This document shows positions 1-13,748 of a DNA stretch of 64,000 nt, in pieces. Under the pieces are notes generated by a model. The model searched no databases. It had not been told where the DNA came from and was given only the letters and a program-made list of their open reading frames with translations. Within the stretch, counting starts at the first letter, position 1, and each line of letters starts with the position of its first letter. The stretch comes from Heterostelium album PN500 (lineage: Eukaryota > Evosea > Eumycetozoa > Acytosteliales > Acytosteliaceae): assembly GCF_000004825.1 (NCBI RefSeq), contig NW_008805065.1:2108001-2172000 (forward strand). Reading direction: 5' to 3'. The position numbers were made by a program, and so were the translations under genes.

Positions 1-1754
1 CAGAAGCATGTTTCCGATCTGAAGAAACAGATCGCCGACAAGACACAGGAGTTGCAAGACAAGACCGGTGAGCTGGCTGTTGCAACGGATCGCGTCAAAC
101 AACTCGAGTCGAACCGAGACGAAGTGGAGTCGAATCACAGTGAGTACTTGGAGATGAAGCGTAACTACAGTTTCAACTTACAGAGAATTCAGTTTTTGGA
201 TGGTCAGTTGTCAAGCGCCACTCAGTCGCTGAAAGCGATACAGGAGGAGTTTGACGACTACAAGGTTAAGGTTCATCACGCTCTCAAGCAACAACAGAGC
301 ACTGAGCAAGTGGAGCAAGATGGAGACGACGATCAACAGCAGTCAGCTGCCAATGCAGCAGCAGAGATGGAAGCTGCACTCGCCAAACAACAACAGCATT
401 TCCAAACTGAAAAAGAGCAAGATAGAGAAACCATTATCAAGTTGGAAGCATCCATTTCCACTATTCAAAGAGAGTCGTTGGTTGAACTGGAAAAACTTCA
501 ATCTGAACTCTCAGAGAAACAAGAAAAGATCGATCAATTATCTTTACAGATAACAGAGCTTTCTCAAACTGTTCAACAACTAAATGATCGACTTGATTCA
601 ACAACTGTATCTTCAGATTCAAACAACGATTCTCAATCACAACAACAACAAACAAATGACCTTGAGAAAGAACTGAAACTAAGGGAGGAAAGAATCATAG
701 AAATTCAATCACAACTAAACTTTTTCAAGAGAAACAATAATAGTTTAATGAGAGAAAAAGATAGATTAATTGAAGAACAAAGACAATCTATTAGTGTATG
801 TTTATTATTATTATTTAACAAATTGATAAATCTAATTAACAAAATATTTAATATTAAACAATAATTTTAGAAACTAAAAGAAGAATTGGAAACATTAAAA
901 CTAAATAATAATAATAATAATAATAATGAGAAACCAAAATTACAATCACCTATACAACCATTAAACTCAACAGTAAATACACCACAGCTTATTGAAAATG
1001 AGTCATCACAGTCAATAGATATTGAACAGGGTAACAATTTCAGTATTGAACATCTTTTGCCAACAACCAATACCACACCAAAAGAGGACAGTTTCAAATC
1101 TATAGAACTACCACAATCACTTCCACTTGAAGTTGAAAAAATTCTACATAGTTATGCAAGAGTATGTAAAAAAACATTAAATAAGTTTACTAAAATATTT
1201 ATTTTTCATACTAATCTTATCTCTCTTTTTTATAGACACAAGCAAATAGAGATGAAGAGTTAAGAAAATCAAAGATTCAAATTGATCAATTGAAAATGTT
1301 ATTAAAGTAAGTAATTAAATTACTTAAATATTAATAATTTCAACTACTAATCAAAAATATTATTCTAACCAAAACTTGTTTCTATAGTGAAAGTGATAGA
1401 ATGGAACAAAAACACTTTGAACAAGAAAAGTTATTAAAAGAAGAAATTAGAAATTTAGAGAGATGTAAAACAAGAGAAGGTTCTAATTTAGAGTATGTAT
1501 AAAAGAATATAAAGTTTTGATTAAAATACAATTTGAAACTAATTATTATTTTTTAAAACAATTAAATCAGATATGTTAAGAATATATTATTAAAGTTTAT
1601 AGAGAAAGATGATGAATCATTAATTCCTGTATTATCAACATTGATGCAATTTACACCCGACGAATTAAATAGAGCGACAACTGCTCAAAAATCAAAGAAA
1701 TCTAATGGTAGTCTATGGGGTTGGGGTTCTTCCTATTTTACACCTACCAAATAA
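1..1754 (+). CDS. GRIP-domain golgin, 3' part (coiled-coil Golgi tether)
   Basis: The reading frame is open from base 1, so the 5' end lies outside the window. Exons read as 1-795, 871-1161, 1236-1306, 1388-1492 and 1571-1754, all with GT-AG borders and matching phase. The first exon is a long heptad-type coiled coil rich in Glu, Gln, Lys and Leu, with Gln and Asn runs. The last exon gives a GRIP-like end (YVKNILLKFIE, then a LIPVLSTLMQF-type helix) followed by a short Ser/Trp/Gly tail. In golgins the C-terminal GRIP domain binds Arl1-GTP at the trans-Golgi, and the coiled coil tethers vesicles. The function is inferred from this architecture. The gene converges on the RRP12-like gene, with 174 bases between their stop codons. 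Confidence 0.8.
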
Positions 1755-1928
1755 ATGAATTCAAGATTGCAATCCTAATTAATGTTCTCTACTAAAGTTT
1801 GATTGTTTTTTATTTTATTCTAATCCCAATAACATATCTAATTAATTGGAAAGTTTATTCTTATATATATATTTAATTTTAAAAATGATGTTTGATTTTG
1901 TTGTTGATTTAATTTTGATTTTGATTTC

Positions 1929-4900
1929 TTAATCCTTCTTTCTCTTCTTTAAAATATTCTTATATGATGATGAAGATGATTGTTTTGAACGTTTGTTGAG
2001 TGTCTTTGGATCGAGTGGAATATATGCGTATGGCTCCAATTTCTGTTTGGTATTTCCTTTGATGTCTCCTTTCTTTGGTTGTCTTCCGATGGCATCGAGA
2101 TTGACGTTGGTGTTGATACCTCTGACACGATTGTATCTCTCGGTGGCAGAGTCGATTCTCTGAAGATTCTTTTCGCTACGACCGTCGCTCTTTCCTGTTT
2201 TGCCTGTCATTGTTGTTTTGGTGGTCTTGGTGGTTCTGGCGGTCTTACCAGTCTTGGCAGTGGCAAATGTCTTCTTGGTGAAAGCAGATCTCAAATCCTC
2301 ATCGATACCATCGTCTTCGTCGTCGCTATCGTCGTTGTTGCTGGCACGCTTCAATGCACCCTTGGCTTTGGTTGCACGGTAACCTGCTTTAGCTTCATAC
2401 TCTTGAGCTTGCTCTTCAAACACTTCGTCGATATAAGATGGTCCTCTCTGTCTCTTTCTTTGTTTTCTCTTCTCCTCTTCGTCGTCAGAGTCTACAATAA
2501 CCAGTTTACCATCTTCATTAGTCTCATAGGCGTCGGATTGTGCACGTCCTTTGTTGTTGACAGCCAACTGTCTGGCAGATCCACTTGTTTGTTTTCCACT
2601 CTTGTTCGATGCGATCTTGCTGATTGCATTACGGTCCAAGAAATCGATTGGATCGTCACCTTCCTCAACGATCCAGTTGTTCTCGTTGGCTGCTTGTTTG
2701 TTGGCCTTCTTTACATTGAACAAGAACTGTTCGATATCGTCATCGGAATCGTCGGATTCGTCACCGACCTGTTGTTCATCATCATCGTCACCGCCATATA
2801 CACTTCCACGGGCACTCTTTACATCGCTTCCAGTGACTGGATCGATCATCTTATTCAAAGCGGCCTCTTCCTCCTCACGCTTTCTCTCGGCACGATCTTT
2901 CTTCTTCTTGATGTTGGCAACGATCTTTTTGAACTCCTCAGACGAGGTTGGACAACCGTGAATACGGTCGAATCCATAACGCTTCATCAAACGCTCCAAA
3001 AGAATCTGAATAATGGTTCTAAAGAAATTCTTGTCCAACTCTGCCCATTTCGCCATTGAGGCGATGAGAGTTTGTAAATGTGTCTCGACGACATCGATGT
3101 CCTTGAAACATGCCATAACAACACGAGTGAATCCAAGAACTGCCTTGACAACATCACGATTTGGTGAACCAGTAAGCACAATCAAAGCCGATGTCATCTG
3201 TTCGATCAATGCTGGATTGATCATACGACGGAAGTTGTGAACGACTCTGGTCATAGCAATGATAGTTGCACAAACCATATGTGTAGTGGTGGCAGCCAGA
3301 CCGGCAGCCATCATATGGAGATACTCTTTCATCGATTCCTCTTTGGAAGCGGCGATAGTATCCTCCATTGTGACACCACGCTTTGCAACAGCCAACTTTT
3401 GACCGATCAAACACATGATGTTGGCACATTCAATCAAGATCTCGTTGGAAATCTCACGAAGACGGTTGTTTGATTCCTTTGTACAGAGAATGACCTCTGG
3501 TAATACCGAGGGAATGAATTTCTTCTTGAGTTGTGTCCAACTACTCTTGATTCTAAACGATGGTTTGTTCTCCTCTTCGACTGGCTCCTCGCCATTCTCC
3601 AAAGCTTCTTCCTCTTCGAGTGCGGCTTGTTCCTCTGCTTCCTTGTTGGCACGAGTAATGGTAACGAGAATCTCCTTCAAACACTTTAATCTTGTCTTTT
3701 TGATGTTGGAAGTGGATTGCATCAAATCGGTGACCAACGTCGATTTGATCTTGTCCATATTCTGTACAATGAATTGAGCGTGATACTCACAGATCTTTAC
3801 GAGTACCTTGAAAGAACGTTTCTGAAGACCGGAATCTGAACATCTGAGTTGTGGTTTGATCACCTTGTACAGTGTCTTGACTTGTTCGTCATCCAAATGC
3901 TTAACGAAACCAACAGTCAAATCAGTCAAGTAGTATTTCTTTGATTTCTTCTTCTCCTCTACAGCTGTTGTTGCGTCCATCTTATCGTCACCTTCTTTCT
4001 GTTGTTTCTTCTCGATTCCCTCTTCTTTCAGCGCTTCCAAAAGCTTGGTGATTAAACTCTTAAACATATTTCCAAGAGTAGCTTTATCTGTGATACCGAT
4101 GTACGCTTCGATGGTATCGATGATCTGTGAACGCTGTTCGTGATTGGAGACTGGATAGATATTGAAAAAGATGGGCAGATAGTTCTTGGCGTAGTGAGCG
4201 ATCGTCTTGATGGAATCCTCTGCCAACTTGACATCCATAGTGACATGACGCTTCTTGAGTGGTACAAACAAAGCAACGGTTTTGGCATCTCTCGATTCAA
4301 CGAGATGATTCAACATATTGGTGAAAGCAGTGCATATAACCGATCGGAGTTCAACGTCGTCCTGAAGCGACGATCCAATCAATCTAGCGATATTCTTAAA
4401 GGCGGAGGGCAAGTCTGTCGGTTGATTGAGGAATCCCGGAAGCAAATCCCAGATTTGGTTGTAGAGAATGTTGAGATTCTTTGATTCGATTGATTTTCCA
4501 TCGGATTCCGATTCCTTTGATTTCTGCTTGACCATCTTGGTCATCGGCAGGAAATAGTCGATAAAGAATTGGAGTTCTGTGAATTTGATTGAATCTCTCA
4601 TGACTTGGAGCAACCAATTACGATTGATACGCTCTTTATCCCTGGAGTTGGGTGGAGCGTCGAGATTCAGTGGCATCAACGTCAAGAAGTTCTTTGGACC
4701 GATGGCGACCATCGCAACTGAGAATACAGAGTGAAGTGCCTGACGACAATGCAAATCCGGCAATTGATTCATAGCGTCGAGACTAATCAATATATTATTC
4801 AACAGAGGATATGCATTCTTTCCGAGTTGTTCAAACATCGCTGACAACACCGAGAGAATCAACTCCCACGAATGTTTGAAAGTATACTTGGTACTCGATT

Positions 4901-6225
4901 CCAAAGTATCGATAATCAATCTCAACGGACTATTACCATTCAAATTGTTTACTCCCTGTGTAATAACTTCTTCATTTATACATTCATAAATAACATTCTA
5001 TTTTTTGTAAATGATGATGATCATTATTAGTAAACGATTCATGATGATGAATAAATAAACGATGATGTTGTTGATTAACCAACTTACTTTAAAACCTTCC
5101 ATTGTAATACGTGTAATTTCAAGTTTATCGGAACTGAAATTGGAGATTAGATGTTTGAAGTATTGGTGAATGTTTTGGTTGGAGATGGTACGGTTCATTC
5201 GCGAGATGGAGAGGTTGGCACGAGTGAGAAGTTCGGTGTAGGCGACGGTTGCTTTGGTGTCGATTCCACTTGGTGGATGGCTGTATAGTACTTGGATGAT
5301 TTGATGTACGTGCTCCGCTTTCAGTTGATTGGTACGCAGGAAGAGAGAACCGATCGTTCTGTAGCAGATCGGTGTGATTGCGCTGTTGCCCAGTGATGTC
5401 ATCTTGATGATGACATCGAGCAGTTGTGAGACGAGCGACGGTTGCAACTGGGGAATGAGATCGTGTGCCACCGACATTGCATAGAATGCTCGTTGCATAG
5501 TCGAGGATGTGACATTGGCAAATATGTCCAAACAGAATTTAGTTGTCATCTGGCTGACTGCCGGGAGGAGTCCGACACCCGTTGGATTGGATGCACCGAC
5601 ACTGTTGAGCACCAAGATGATCTGCTCCAATGCTTTGTGACGCAACTTACTACGCTCATCGACGGCACATGCCAACAAAGCGGAATAGGCATTACGTCTG
5701 TCCATCACTTGCCAAGCCGAAGATTCACTCATTGTCAAAACATGTCCAATCAAAACCAGCGTTGGTTTCATAATATGTTCATCTTTCGACTCCTCTTGAA
5801 CAATCTTTAAACATAAACTAATAATATTGTCACTATTTGATCTGACAATTCCAATTGTAATTCTAAATAAATGTGATATTTGAAAAACAAAAAAAAGTTA
5901 ATGATTGGGAAAATCCTCAAACAATTTAAAGGATTTGAATGTTCGAATGTTTTTGGTTGTTGAGTTGTTGTTTCATTGTTATTTACCTTGAGATTACAAT
6001 TGATAATAACTTCAAAAGATCAGACTTTTGACCTTGTTTATAAGAGTTCTCTGTGAGTGAAGCGAGAATCAATGCGAAATAGGATGTTGGATGAATAGGT
6101 GCATTCTTTGCTTTGATGATATCGGTCACTGCATTCAATACGACATTCAATCGCTTTAATGATTCAGACGATGTGTCTGATCTAATAGTTGGAAATATTT
6201 CATCAACCGATAAGTTATGAACCAT
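1929..6225 (-). CDS. rrp12: RRP12-like ribosome biogenesis protein (NUC173 / HEAT-repeat family)
   Basis: Three exons on the minus strand: 6225-5987, 5862-5088 and 4955-1929, phases consistent, 1346 residues. The N-terminal two thirds are alpha-helical HEAT-like repeats, with the region typical of the NUC173/RRP12 family. The C-terminal third is acidic and low complexity, then Lys-rich, ending in a conserved-looking PLDPKTLNKR stretch and a basic KNILKKRKKD tail. Yeast Rrp12 is a nuclear export and maturation factor for pre-40S and pre-60S particles, and a nucleolar role is inferred here. The length fits the family (about 1200-1400). The start was chosen as the first in-frame ATG of exon 1. 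It is divergent from the presenilin gene across 656 bases. Confidence 0.85.
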
Positions 6226-6881
6226 TTCTATATAATATAATTTAAAACCTAATTAACTAACTAACTAACTATATATCTTTCTTTAAAAAAAAATTGATAT
6301 TAAATATATTAATAGATAGATAGATAGATAAATTAGATTAAATTGTAAAAAAAAAGAAAGAAAAAATTTGATGATAGTTTGTTTTTAAAATAAAACGATT
6401 GTTTCGTTTTTTTAAAAAAATTTAATTTCAATTTTTGTTTTTTTTGTAATTATTTTTTTTCTTCATATTTACTTTAAAATTGAGAAACTTTTGTAATTAT
6501 TTTTTTATTTTTAAATATTTATTTTAAAATAATCTATCTTTTATCAATCATCAATTTAATTGAAATTTTTTTTTTTTTTAAATATAGATAATAATAGGGA
6601 TGAACACCACTATCTAAAAAATATTGGATCATATATAAAATGAACCAACTTTAAAAATGGGAATATCTAATTTTTAAAAATTTGAAGTTTTTAATTTTTT
6701 TTTTCAAATTTGAACAGTTATTAAATTAACATATGTCGCAATAATATAATATATAGTAATATATATTTGATAAGATTAGTTAACTATTAAATTAATGTGT
6801 GTGTTTGAAAGATAGATACTATTAGTTTATATATTTAGTTTGAATAGAATAGAGATAGAATTAAGATATATTTAGATAGAT
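6226..6881. promoter_or_regulatory. Divergent promoter region between RRP12-like and presenilin genes
   Basis: A 656-base AT-rich spacer between two genes transcribed away from each other, so it must hold both promoters. It contains long T and A runs and a short GATA/TAGA tetranucleotide repeat near 6315. No specific element is recognised. Confidence 0.4.
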
Positions 6882-8864
6882 ATGTCACATAGATATTCAG
6901 CATTGTCCAATGATGAGGACGATGCAAAAGGTATTCTGGCTTCACCGTCCGATAAGAATCCTTTTGAAGACGATGGTGAAGAGGTAGATTTACTGACAAC
7001 AACAACAACCACTACCACGACAACAACAACATCAACAAATAACCACCAGAATAATAATAATAATTTGGATATTCAAAATGAATCGAATGAACCAAATGAA
7101 AACACCGGACTAATAAACTCAGAGGCACATCCAGATGAAGATGACGAAGAGGGTGAAACCGATTTAGAAGATTTCTCAAATATGATCATTGCAATATTAG
7201 TAAGTTAAATGTTTAACTATTAAAAGTATAATAACTATATAGATTTACTAACTTACTATAATTACTAAAGAAACCAGTTACAATTACTATGTTCTTAGTT
7301 GTTTGGGCAGTAAGATCTATTAATGCAAAGAATAATATTTTAGGTCAATATGTGTATGTATATATATGTAACAAACAAACAACTTTTATGCTTATACTTT
7401 TAATACTTACTTATATTTATACTTATATTAAAATATAACTTTGTTGTTATGTTACTATTGATGTTAATGTTGATTAGTGGTGGTGGATCAATGGGTATGC
7501 TTGTCTATAATGAATCTTCGGATGATTCCACAGGTCAAAAGATTTGGGGATCACTTTTGAATGGTTTGGTTTTCTTGGTTGTAATCGTGTTGACCACAGT
7601 AGCATTTGTACTATTATATAAGTATCGTTGTCTCAAAGCTATCTATGCTTGGCTGTTTCTATCGGTTGGAATACTCTTGGCATCAATGGGTAGCTATGTA
7701 TTTATGTAAGTGTGTTAAGTTAATCTTTAATTCCAACTCTCTAACTATTTTTTTTGACCATTAACTAATCATACAATTGTTTATTTTTACATTATATATA
7801 TATATATATATATAATATTCAATATAATAAACATAACATAACATAGGGCAATGTTGGAAGCAAACAATTTAGCGTTGGATTATATTACGTTTGCATTCAT
7901 TATGTTTAACTTTAGTGTTGGTGGTATCATTGCTGTGTTTTGGTATGCACCGGTACTAATGAATCAAGGTTATCTCGTTCTCATCTCGACATTGATGGCT
8001 ATCTCCATCAGTAGACTACCAGACTGGACTACCTGGGTTATTCTATCAGTCATTTCAATCTATGGTAAGTGTAGTTTGTTAGTTTGTTAGTTTGTTAGTT
8101 AGTTAGTTAGTTACAATATAGAATGTTAATATTAATATTGTTGATTGTTGTTTTTGTTCTTTAGATCTATTCGCTGTACTTTGTCCAAGAGGTCCTTTGA
8201 AGGTTTTGGTAGAGACGGCTCAAGAGAGAAATGAAACGATTCCAGCGTTGATTTACAATGCCAATTTCGAACCACCAAGTAGACCGGAATCAATACCAAA
8301 ACCACCACAACAACAGCAACAACAACAATCGGCATCTTCTTCTTCGTCTCAACAAGCTAGATCAAGAAGAAATAATAACAATGGTGGTGAAGACCAACAG
8401 GAAGATGAATTTGGACAACAACAACAACAACAAGAAGACGATGCTCAAGTAGATGTCAACAACAATGACGAGGAAGTACCACCCATCGAAGAGTTGGAAC
8501 CGGAGCAAGAGAAACGAAGTTTGAAACTTGGTCTCGGTGATTTTGTATTCTACAGTGTACTCATGGGAAGAGCTGCTATGTTTGATATTAGTACTGTATT
8601 CACTTGTTTTGTTGCTATTATAACTGTAAGTATATAATTGATAGTTAATAATAATCTTAATCTTAATCTCAATCAAAATTAACATCATTTATCATTTTAA
8701 AATACTAGGGTCTATTTGCAACACTATTTTTATTAGCTATTTTCAGAAAGGCTCTACCAGCACTTCCAATTTCGATTGCATTTGGAATTCTATTTTATTT
8801 CCTCACTAGAATCTTCCTCTATCCGTTCATTGAAACCATGGGATTGGTTGAAGTATTTATATAA
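6882..8864 (+). CDS. psen: Presenilin, catalytic subunit of gamma-secretase
   Basis: Six exons: 6882-7199, 7271-7353, 7478-7705, 7847-8064, 8165-8625 and 8709-8864, giving 487 residues. It is a polytopic membrane aspartyl protease. The first catalytic Asp lies in the YD motif, with its codon split by the intron after 8064, followed by the family block LFAVLCPRGPLKVLVETAQE. The second catalytic Asp is in GLGD (Asp codon 8539-8541), and the PALP motif follows in the last exon. The LLYKYRC and LDYITFAF segments match TM3-TM4 of presenilins. The N-terminus is acidic with a Thr run. The cytosolic loop between TM6 and TM7 is enlarged by Gln, Ser and Asn tracts. Dictyostelium has two presenilins (psenA, psenB), and I cannot say which this matches. 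All key residues are present, so it should be active. Confidence 0.95.
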
Positions 8865-11800
8865 ATAATCATGTTAACATCTTATTCACACTATATTATT
8901 TTAATAACCTAGGGGAATGAATGAATGACTAATTCCAATCAATCGACAATCAATACACTCCCCTATCCCTCCTCTTACTATTATTAAGTAATCAAATAAA
9001 ACTGTTGTAAAATTTATTATCTTTTCAAATCGATTAGAACATGTTGCAACACAACACGAACAAAATGTTTGAAATATATTCATTAAACAAAGAAGAACGT
9101 AAGGTACACTTCTTTAATATTGTAAAGTAGTTAAGTTATCAAATACTTTGAATTGTTTACGCATAGAATTTAGTTGAAATAAATTTAACATAAATAAAAA
9201 GTTGCATAGTTTGTTTAATTTAGATAAAGATAAAAGTTTATTTATAATCATTTTTAGTTTGAAATCAGTGGAATCATGCTCAAGCGTAGGTCAAGTTACA
9301 ATCTGTCTTTTATATGAAAAAAGAAATGAATGTTAGTTGTTGATGTTTTAAGAAAATAACAGTTGAAAGATTAATTATAATAATTGTGGAAATATATAAA
9401 TATGAAGTCAGATATTAGATTGAAGGTCTAAGCGGTATAATCAGCTGGTGATCAGAAACACGGATGCAATATCATCATCAAAAATAGAAGAAGAGAATAA
9501 TAATAGTTCTAATTAAAGAATATTTAATACATACATTAACGAATAAATCGCATTGAAAAAAAAAAGATACAAAATTATCGTTATTTATTCCACACCACAG
9601 CAGAAACTCACTCGTTTTTTTTTTTGAATTGAAAAAAAAATAAAATAAAATTAAAATTTTAAAAAAAAAAAACTAGAAAAACAAAAAAAAGTTTTTAACA
9701 AACAAATTACACAAGTTGGTAAAGACCAATGTGATCTAGCTCGACACACAAACCAAAAGTGAAGCTGTTTTAACTTGTAATTTGAGTTTTCAATTGTTAC
9801 AGTACAGTATAGAATAGTGAGTTTGAAACTTCCATAATTATCTCTGTTCAGATATTGGATAACACTTTATGTATAAAAAATACAAAAAGGTTAATTAAAA
9901 TTATTTTAAAAATTGTCTATAAAATATACTTTTGTAGTTTGGATTTTGTAATATACAAACGACAACTGTAATACTAATGATTTTGAAACAGTGTTTTGTT
10001 TCTTTAATTTATAGTTTTTTAATAACAGTACAGTTGCATTTTTGGAGGAAAGAGATTTGATAGAGATCGCGAATTGACGATTATAAGTTTGCCTCAAGCA
10101 AAGTTTCCCCCCTAACTATTATTATTATTATTATTCATATGAAAAGTGATCTTATAATCATAATAAAACTAATTATAACAATATGAATATGAATGTTGTT
10201 GATGTTTATAGCTAGAGCGACTATTACAATGTTATTGTTGATGTCGACAATCCAAGGTATTTTAGTATCATTTTATTGAGTTTTTGTTGTTGGTTTTGGG
10301 ATGATGGACTAACAATATATGCAGGTAAAACAAAGGGTAATGGTGGTGGACTTGATGTTGATAATAATAGCGTTTTTCACTTGAACATACATGAATTTAG
10401 GTAACATCATTACCAATTTTGTAATGAGATGATTAATATGGGAATAATGATTAGTGTTAAAACAAATAAAGAAAGATATATCTTGAATTCTATCAATTTA
10501 ATGTGTTTATTAACACTTATTAATGTTATGTTTGTAGTTGTTGTTGTTATTGTTGTTTGTTTTGGTGTGGTGGTTATTGACAATGATGAGCGAATCACCA
10601 CACTTGTTAACCACTACTTTTCTTAAGTTCATCTATATGTTGTTGATGTTGTGTGCAATGAAAGATCTTTGGTTTTTTGTTTTGTTTTTTTTTCTTTCTA
10701 AAACCATCAGACTACACACCATATATATAAATACATATTAATATGTATAAAATAACTTAATAATCAATCAAACACTCTCTCACTCACCCACCATCACTCA
10801 CACTAATACATAATAACCCCACTAAAAATTGCCTCAATCAAAATCATAGATGGAAAGTTATTATTATTGTTTTTATTATTTTTATTTTATTATTTTGTTT
10901 GTTCATACAGAGACACTTGTTTGCTTACTAAGCTTATCCTTTCCTTTATCCGTTCTTGTGCACCTCAGTGTTATCTCTCACTCTCACTTTTGATTGATGA
11001 TCACTCAATTGAAATTCAAATTGATCACTCTAACCATTGCCTTTTAGGAAGATGTTAATTTTTATAAATTGTTCATCATCATCAACATCATCAAACAAAC
11101 AAACAATCAACATTTATAACAGATAGATAGTGTTAGTAGATTTGACATTGTCACAATTTCAATTGAAATTGGTAAAGGGGTATGATTATTGGCGTGATAA
11201 GGTATGAACTAACACCCATGTGCATGACCATCAATCATCTTTTATTTCTTTTTTAGTTTTATTTTCTGATCTCAGAGATGGATCATACATATACTCTCTT
11301 GCTCTTGTTATAAATTTTAAAACATTTTTTTATTTTTTTTTTTCCACTTTTATTTTTATTTGTTTTGTTCTTGTTTGTTTTTAATGGTTATTAATAAACA
11401 ATCTATATTTATAACAAAAAAGATAACATTAAAAATTAAACAATCAAAAATCAAAAATCTTAATATAAAAAGTATATTTATATTACTGCTACTACTATAG
11501 TAGTATATCAATCCTTTTTTGTAATTTTCATTTATGTTTGGTTGTTTTACGGTGGATCAACTTCACACTTTGCCCTACTACTACTTTACAGTTGCTTTTC
11601 ACTTGCCTACAGTTTTAATTGTCATTTTTAAGTTTTCAATTCTAAAATAACACACCATCGTGTTGTTGATACACCTTAGTGTGTGTGTGTGGTACCTTTC
11701 CCTTCCAATAAAAGTAGTATACCTCTATCGTTTTGTTAATCAAACATTTCAAATATTATTATTATTCTCAACTCAAAGATCGACAACACTCACCCACCAA

Positions 11801-12322
11801 TCTATTTTCAATACCATTACCACCACTAACACTAACACTACCACCAACACTCCCCCACTTAGATTTATATTTGCTAGTCAATATACTCTATTCTCTTCAC
11901 TTCTCTGCTCTCTTTTTGAAATCAGATAAGATATTTGCATATGTACAACTATATGTGAAACCCGTTACCAGATTTAAAGTTTATCAACTAGGTGTTTGGG
12001 ACTTGATATATAATATTAATATTAGGTTGACTTCTAAATAAAGGTTCAATAAATCTTTCAATAGATTTTTTGGTTGTTTCGTTGCATATCAATTCAATTG
12101 GAATTGCCACCAACACAAATATCGCCAACACCGCCAACACCACTACCGACTCTTCCAAAAGATAATGGTATGTTACAATTATAAATACCAATGAGTTCTC
12201 AAATCATTTTACAATACCATCAAAATAATAAACTAATAACAAACTTTCAAATAATAATATTTACAAAAAACAATTACAAAAAATAATAATATTTTTAAGA
12301 TTTAGAAAAAAACAAAAAAATT
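8865..12322. other. 3.5 kb spacer without recognisable gene
   Basis: AT-rich sequence between presenilin and the secreted hydrolase. The open frames inside are short, mostly start at non-ATG codons and are low complexity (Leu/Val or Thr/Asn runs from T-rich or CAA/ACC repeats). A perfect palindrome (ACTACTATAGTAGT) occurs near 11495. No tRNA, rRNA or transposon domain was seen. Parts near 11540-11930 are less AT-rich, with ACC and CAC repeats, and could be untranslated leader or regulatory DNA of the hydrolase gene. Confidence 0.5.
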
Positions 12323-13378
12323 ATGAAATCTTTGAAATTCTTTACTACTCCTACCCTACTACTTCTAATTTTCTTGAGTTACAATATTGTAACAGCCAAA
12401 GATGATCGTAGAATTAACTATGTTGGATGCATGGACTTTGGATATAGTCTTTTTCCAGAGTACAAAGGTTTGAAAATGCACATTAGATGCTATCCAAATC
12501 CAAATTCAAAAAAACTCTCCAAACCAAACGTTATTTTCGATTCTGGAATGCCATTTTCGTCGTTGGTCTTTGCCGATGTAATTGAACAACTCATACCCTC
12601 GCTGCCAAACATTAATGTTGGAAATGTATGTTTCTTTGACCGATATGGCTATGGTTATTCCGATCCTTCGCCCTACGCAATGATGTCGAACGAGACAGCT
12701 CACCGCCTACACGAATCTCTGAGAATCGCTAAGCTATATCCACCGTATATCTTGGCTGGTTGGTCATGGGGTTCGATCGATATGCAATTCTTTGCAATGA
12801 AATACATGCGTGACGTAGTTGGATTGCTAACTGTCGAAGGAACCGACTACCAATATTCAATGGATACAACCAATCCTCAGAAATTGGCTAGTTCCACTGC
12901 CTATGCACAACAATTTCTCTACTTGGCGAACAACGATCTAATTAAAAACGCTACCTCGCACGGAGATATTCCACTGGAATTTGGATTCCTCCCGAACAAT
13001 ACTGATCTGCCACCAACAGTAGTGGAGAAATCCAACGATTTCTTTTGTTCTTCAAAGTTTTTCACTACCGTAATCCAGGAACTTCAAATTATGTTGCCAA
13101 GTGCAAGCCTGCTAGGTATCCAATATGACTCGATGAACACTACGACACCACTCTCCAATATTCCGTTTGTTGTTCTGACTGCCGAACAAAACGACAACAA
13201 TTGGATTGAACGCCAATCGATTATGGCTTCACTCTCGACAACCCACGAACACCTAATGGTGAACACCACCCATTTCGTTCCACTCGAAAATCCAAAAAGC
13301 GTTGTAGATTCACTGAAAATACTTGTCAACAAGTATGTAGATAGACAAATACCAATACAAGTTTTGGAATGTAAATAA
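12323..13378 (+). CDS. Secreted or lumenal alpha/beta hydrolase
   Basis: A single-exon gene of 351 residues. Residues 1-25 form a signal peptide (basic Lys start, hydrophobic Leu/Ile core, end near TAKDD). The rest is an alpha/beta-hydrolase fold: an oxyanion-region strand (NVIFDSGMP), a FFDRYGYGYSDPSP segment typical of the fold, and the nucleophile elbow GWSWGS with Ser148. The acid is probably the Asp in LTAEQNDNN, and the base His lies in the C-terminal HFVPLENP segment. Several N-glycosylation sequons fit secretion. The substrate cannot be told from sequence. No introns are needed, and the start is the first ATG after an A-rich leader. Confidence 0.8.
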   Translation: MKSLKFFTTPTLLLLIFLSYNIVTAKDDRRINYVGCMDFGYSLFPEYKGLKMHIRCYPNPNSKKLSKPNVIFDSGMPFSSLVFADVIEQLIPSLPNINVGNVCFFDRYGYGYSDPSPYAMMSNETAHRLHESLRIAKLYPPYILAGWSWGSIDMQFFAMKYMRDVVGLLTVEGTDYQYSMDTTNPQKLASSTAYAQQFLYLANNDLIKNATSHGDIPLEFGFLPNNTDLPPTVVEKSNDFFCSSKFFTTVIQELQIMLPSASLLGIQYDSMNTTTPLSNIPFVVLTAEQNDNNWIERQSIMASLSTTHEHLMVNTTHFVPLENPKSVVDSLKILVNKYVDRQIPIQVLECK

Positions 13379-13748
13379 CTATAAATTATATATAATTATA
13401 AAAATAAATATTTAATTAAATTATTTTAAAAAACAACGATAAAATTTAATACTAAAGTCATTCTTCAAAGGAAGAATCATCTTCAATTATCCTTTTTTCT
13501 TTTCTTAACTAAACTAATCATAGGTATTCCAAGTCACAGATTGAAGTGTATACTAATTCAAATATCAATATAATTCACTCCACACATCAAATAAGACCAC
13601 CCCATCAACTAAAAGATAGTAGGTCTAAGTCGTTTAATTAAAAAGTCATCACAATTACATTTACCCACTACCTTGTCAACAAAGATTTCTCCAAAGCATT
13701 AGTTAAACGGTGATGACCTATTAATCTATTGTAATAATACTCTTATAA
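13379..13748. other. AT-rich spacer between convergent genes
   Basis: 370 bases between the hydrolase and the first family A gene, which converge here. Nothing recognisable. Confidence 0.5.

Noticed and set aside
2079-3059. 326-codon frame on the plus strand inside the RRP12-like gene
   Set aside because: It is antisense to a well-supported exon and made of Val/Leu/Ser runs mirroring acidic and Lys-rich codons.
7790-7815. TA repeat in a presenilin intron as a regulatory site
   Set aside because: Simple (TA)n tracts are common in these introns and nothing specific marks this one.
9906-11929. Several short open frames in the presenilin-hydrolase spacer
   Set aside because: All lack coding-like codon use. 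Most start at non-ATG codons or consist of repeat-derived residues (Leu/Val, Thr).
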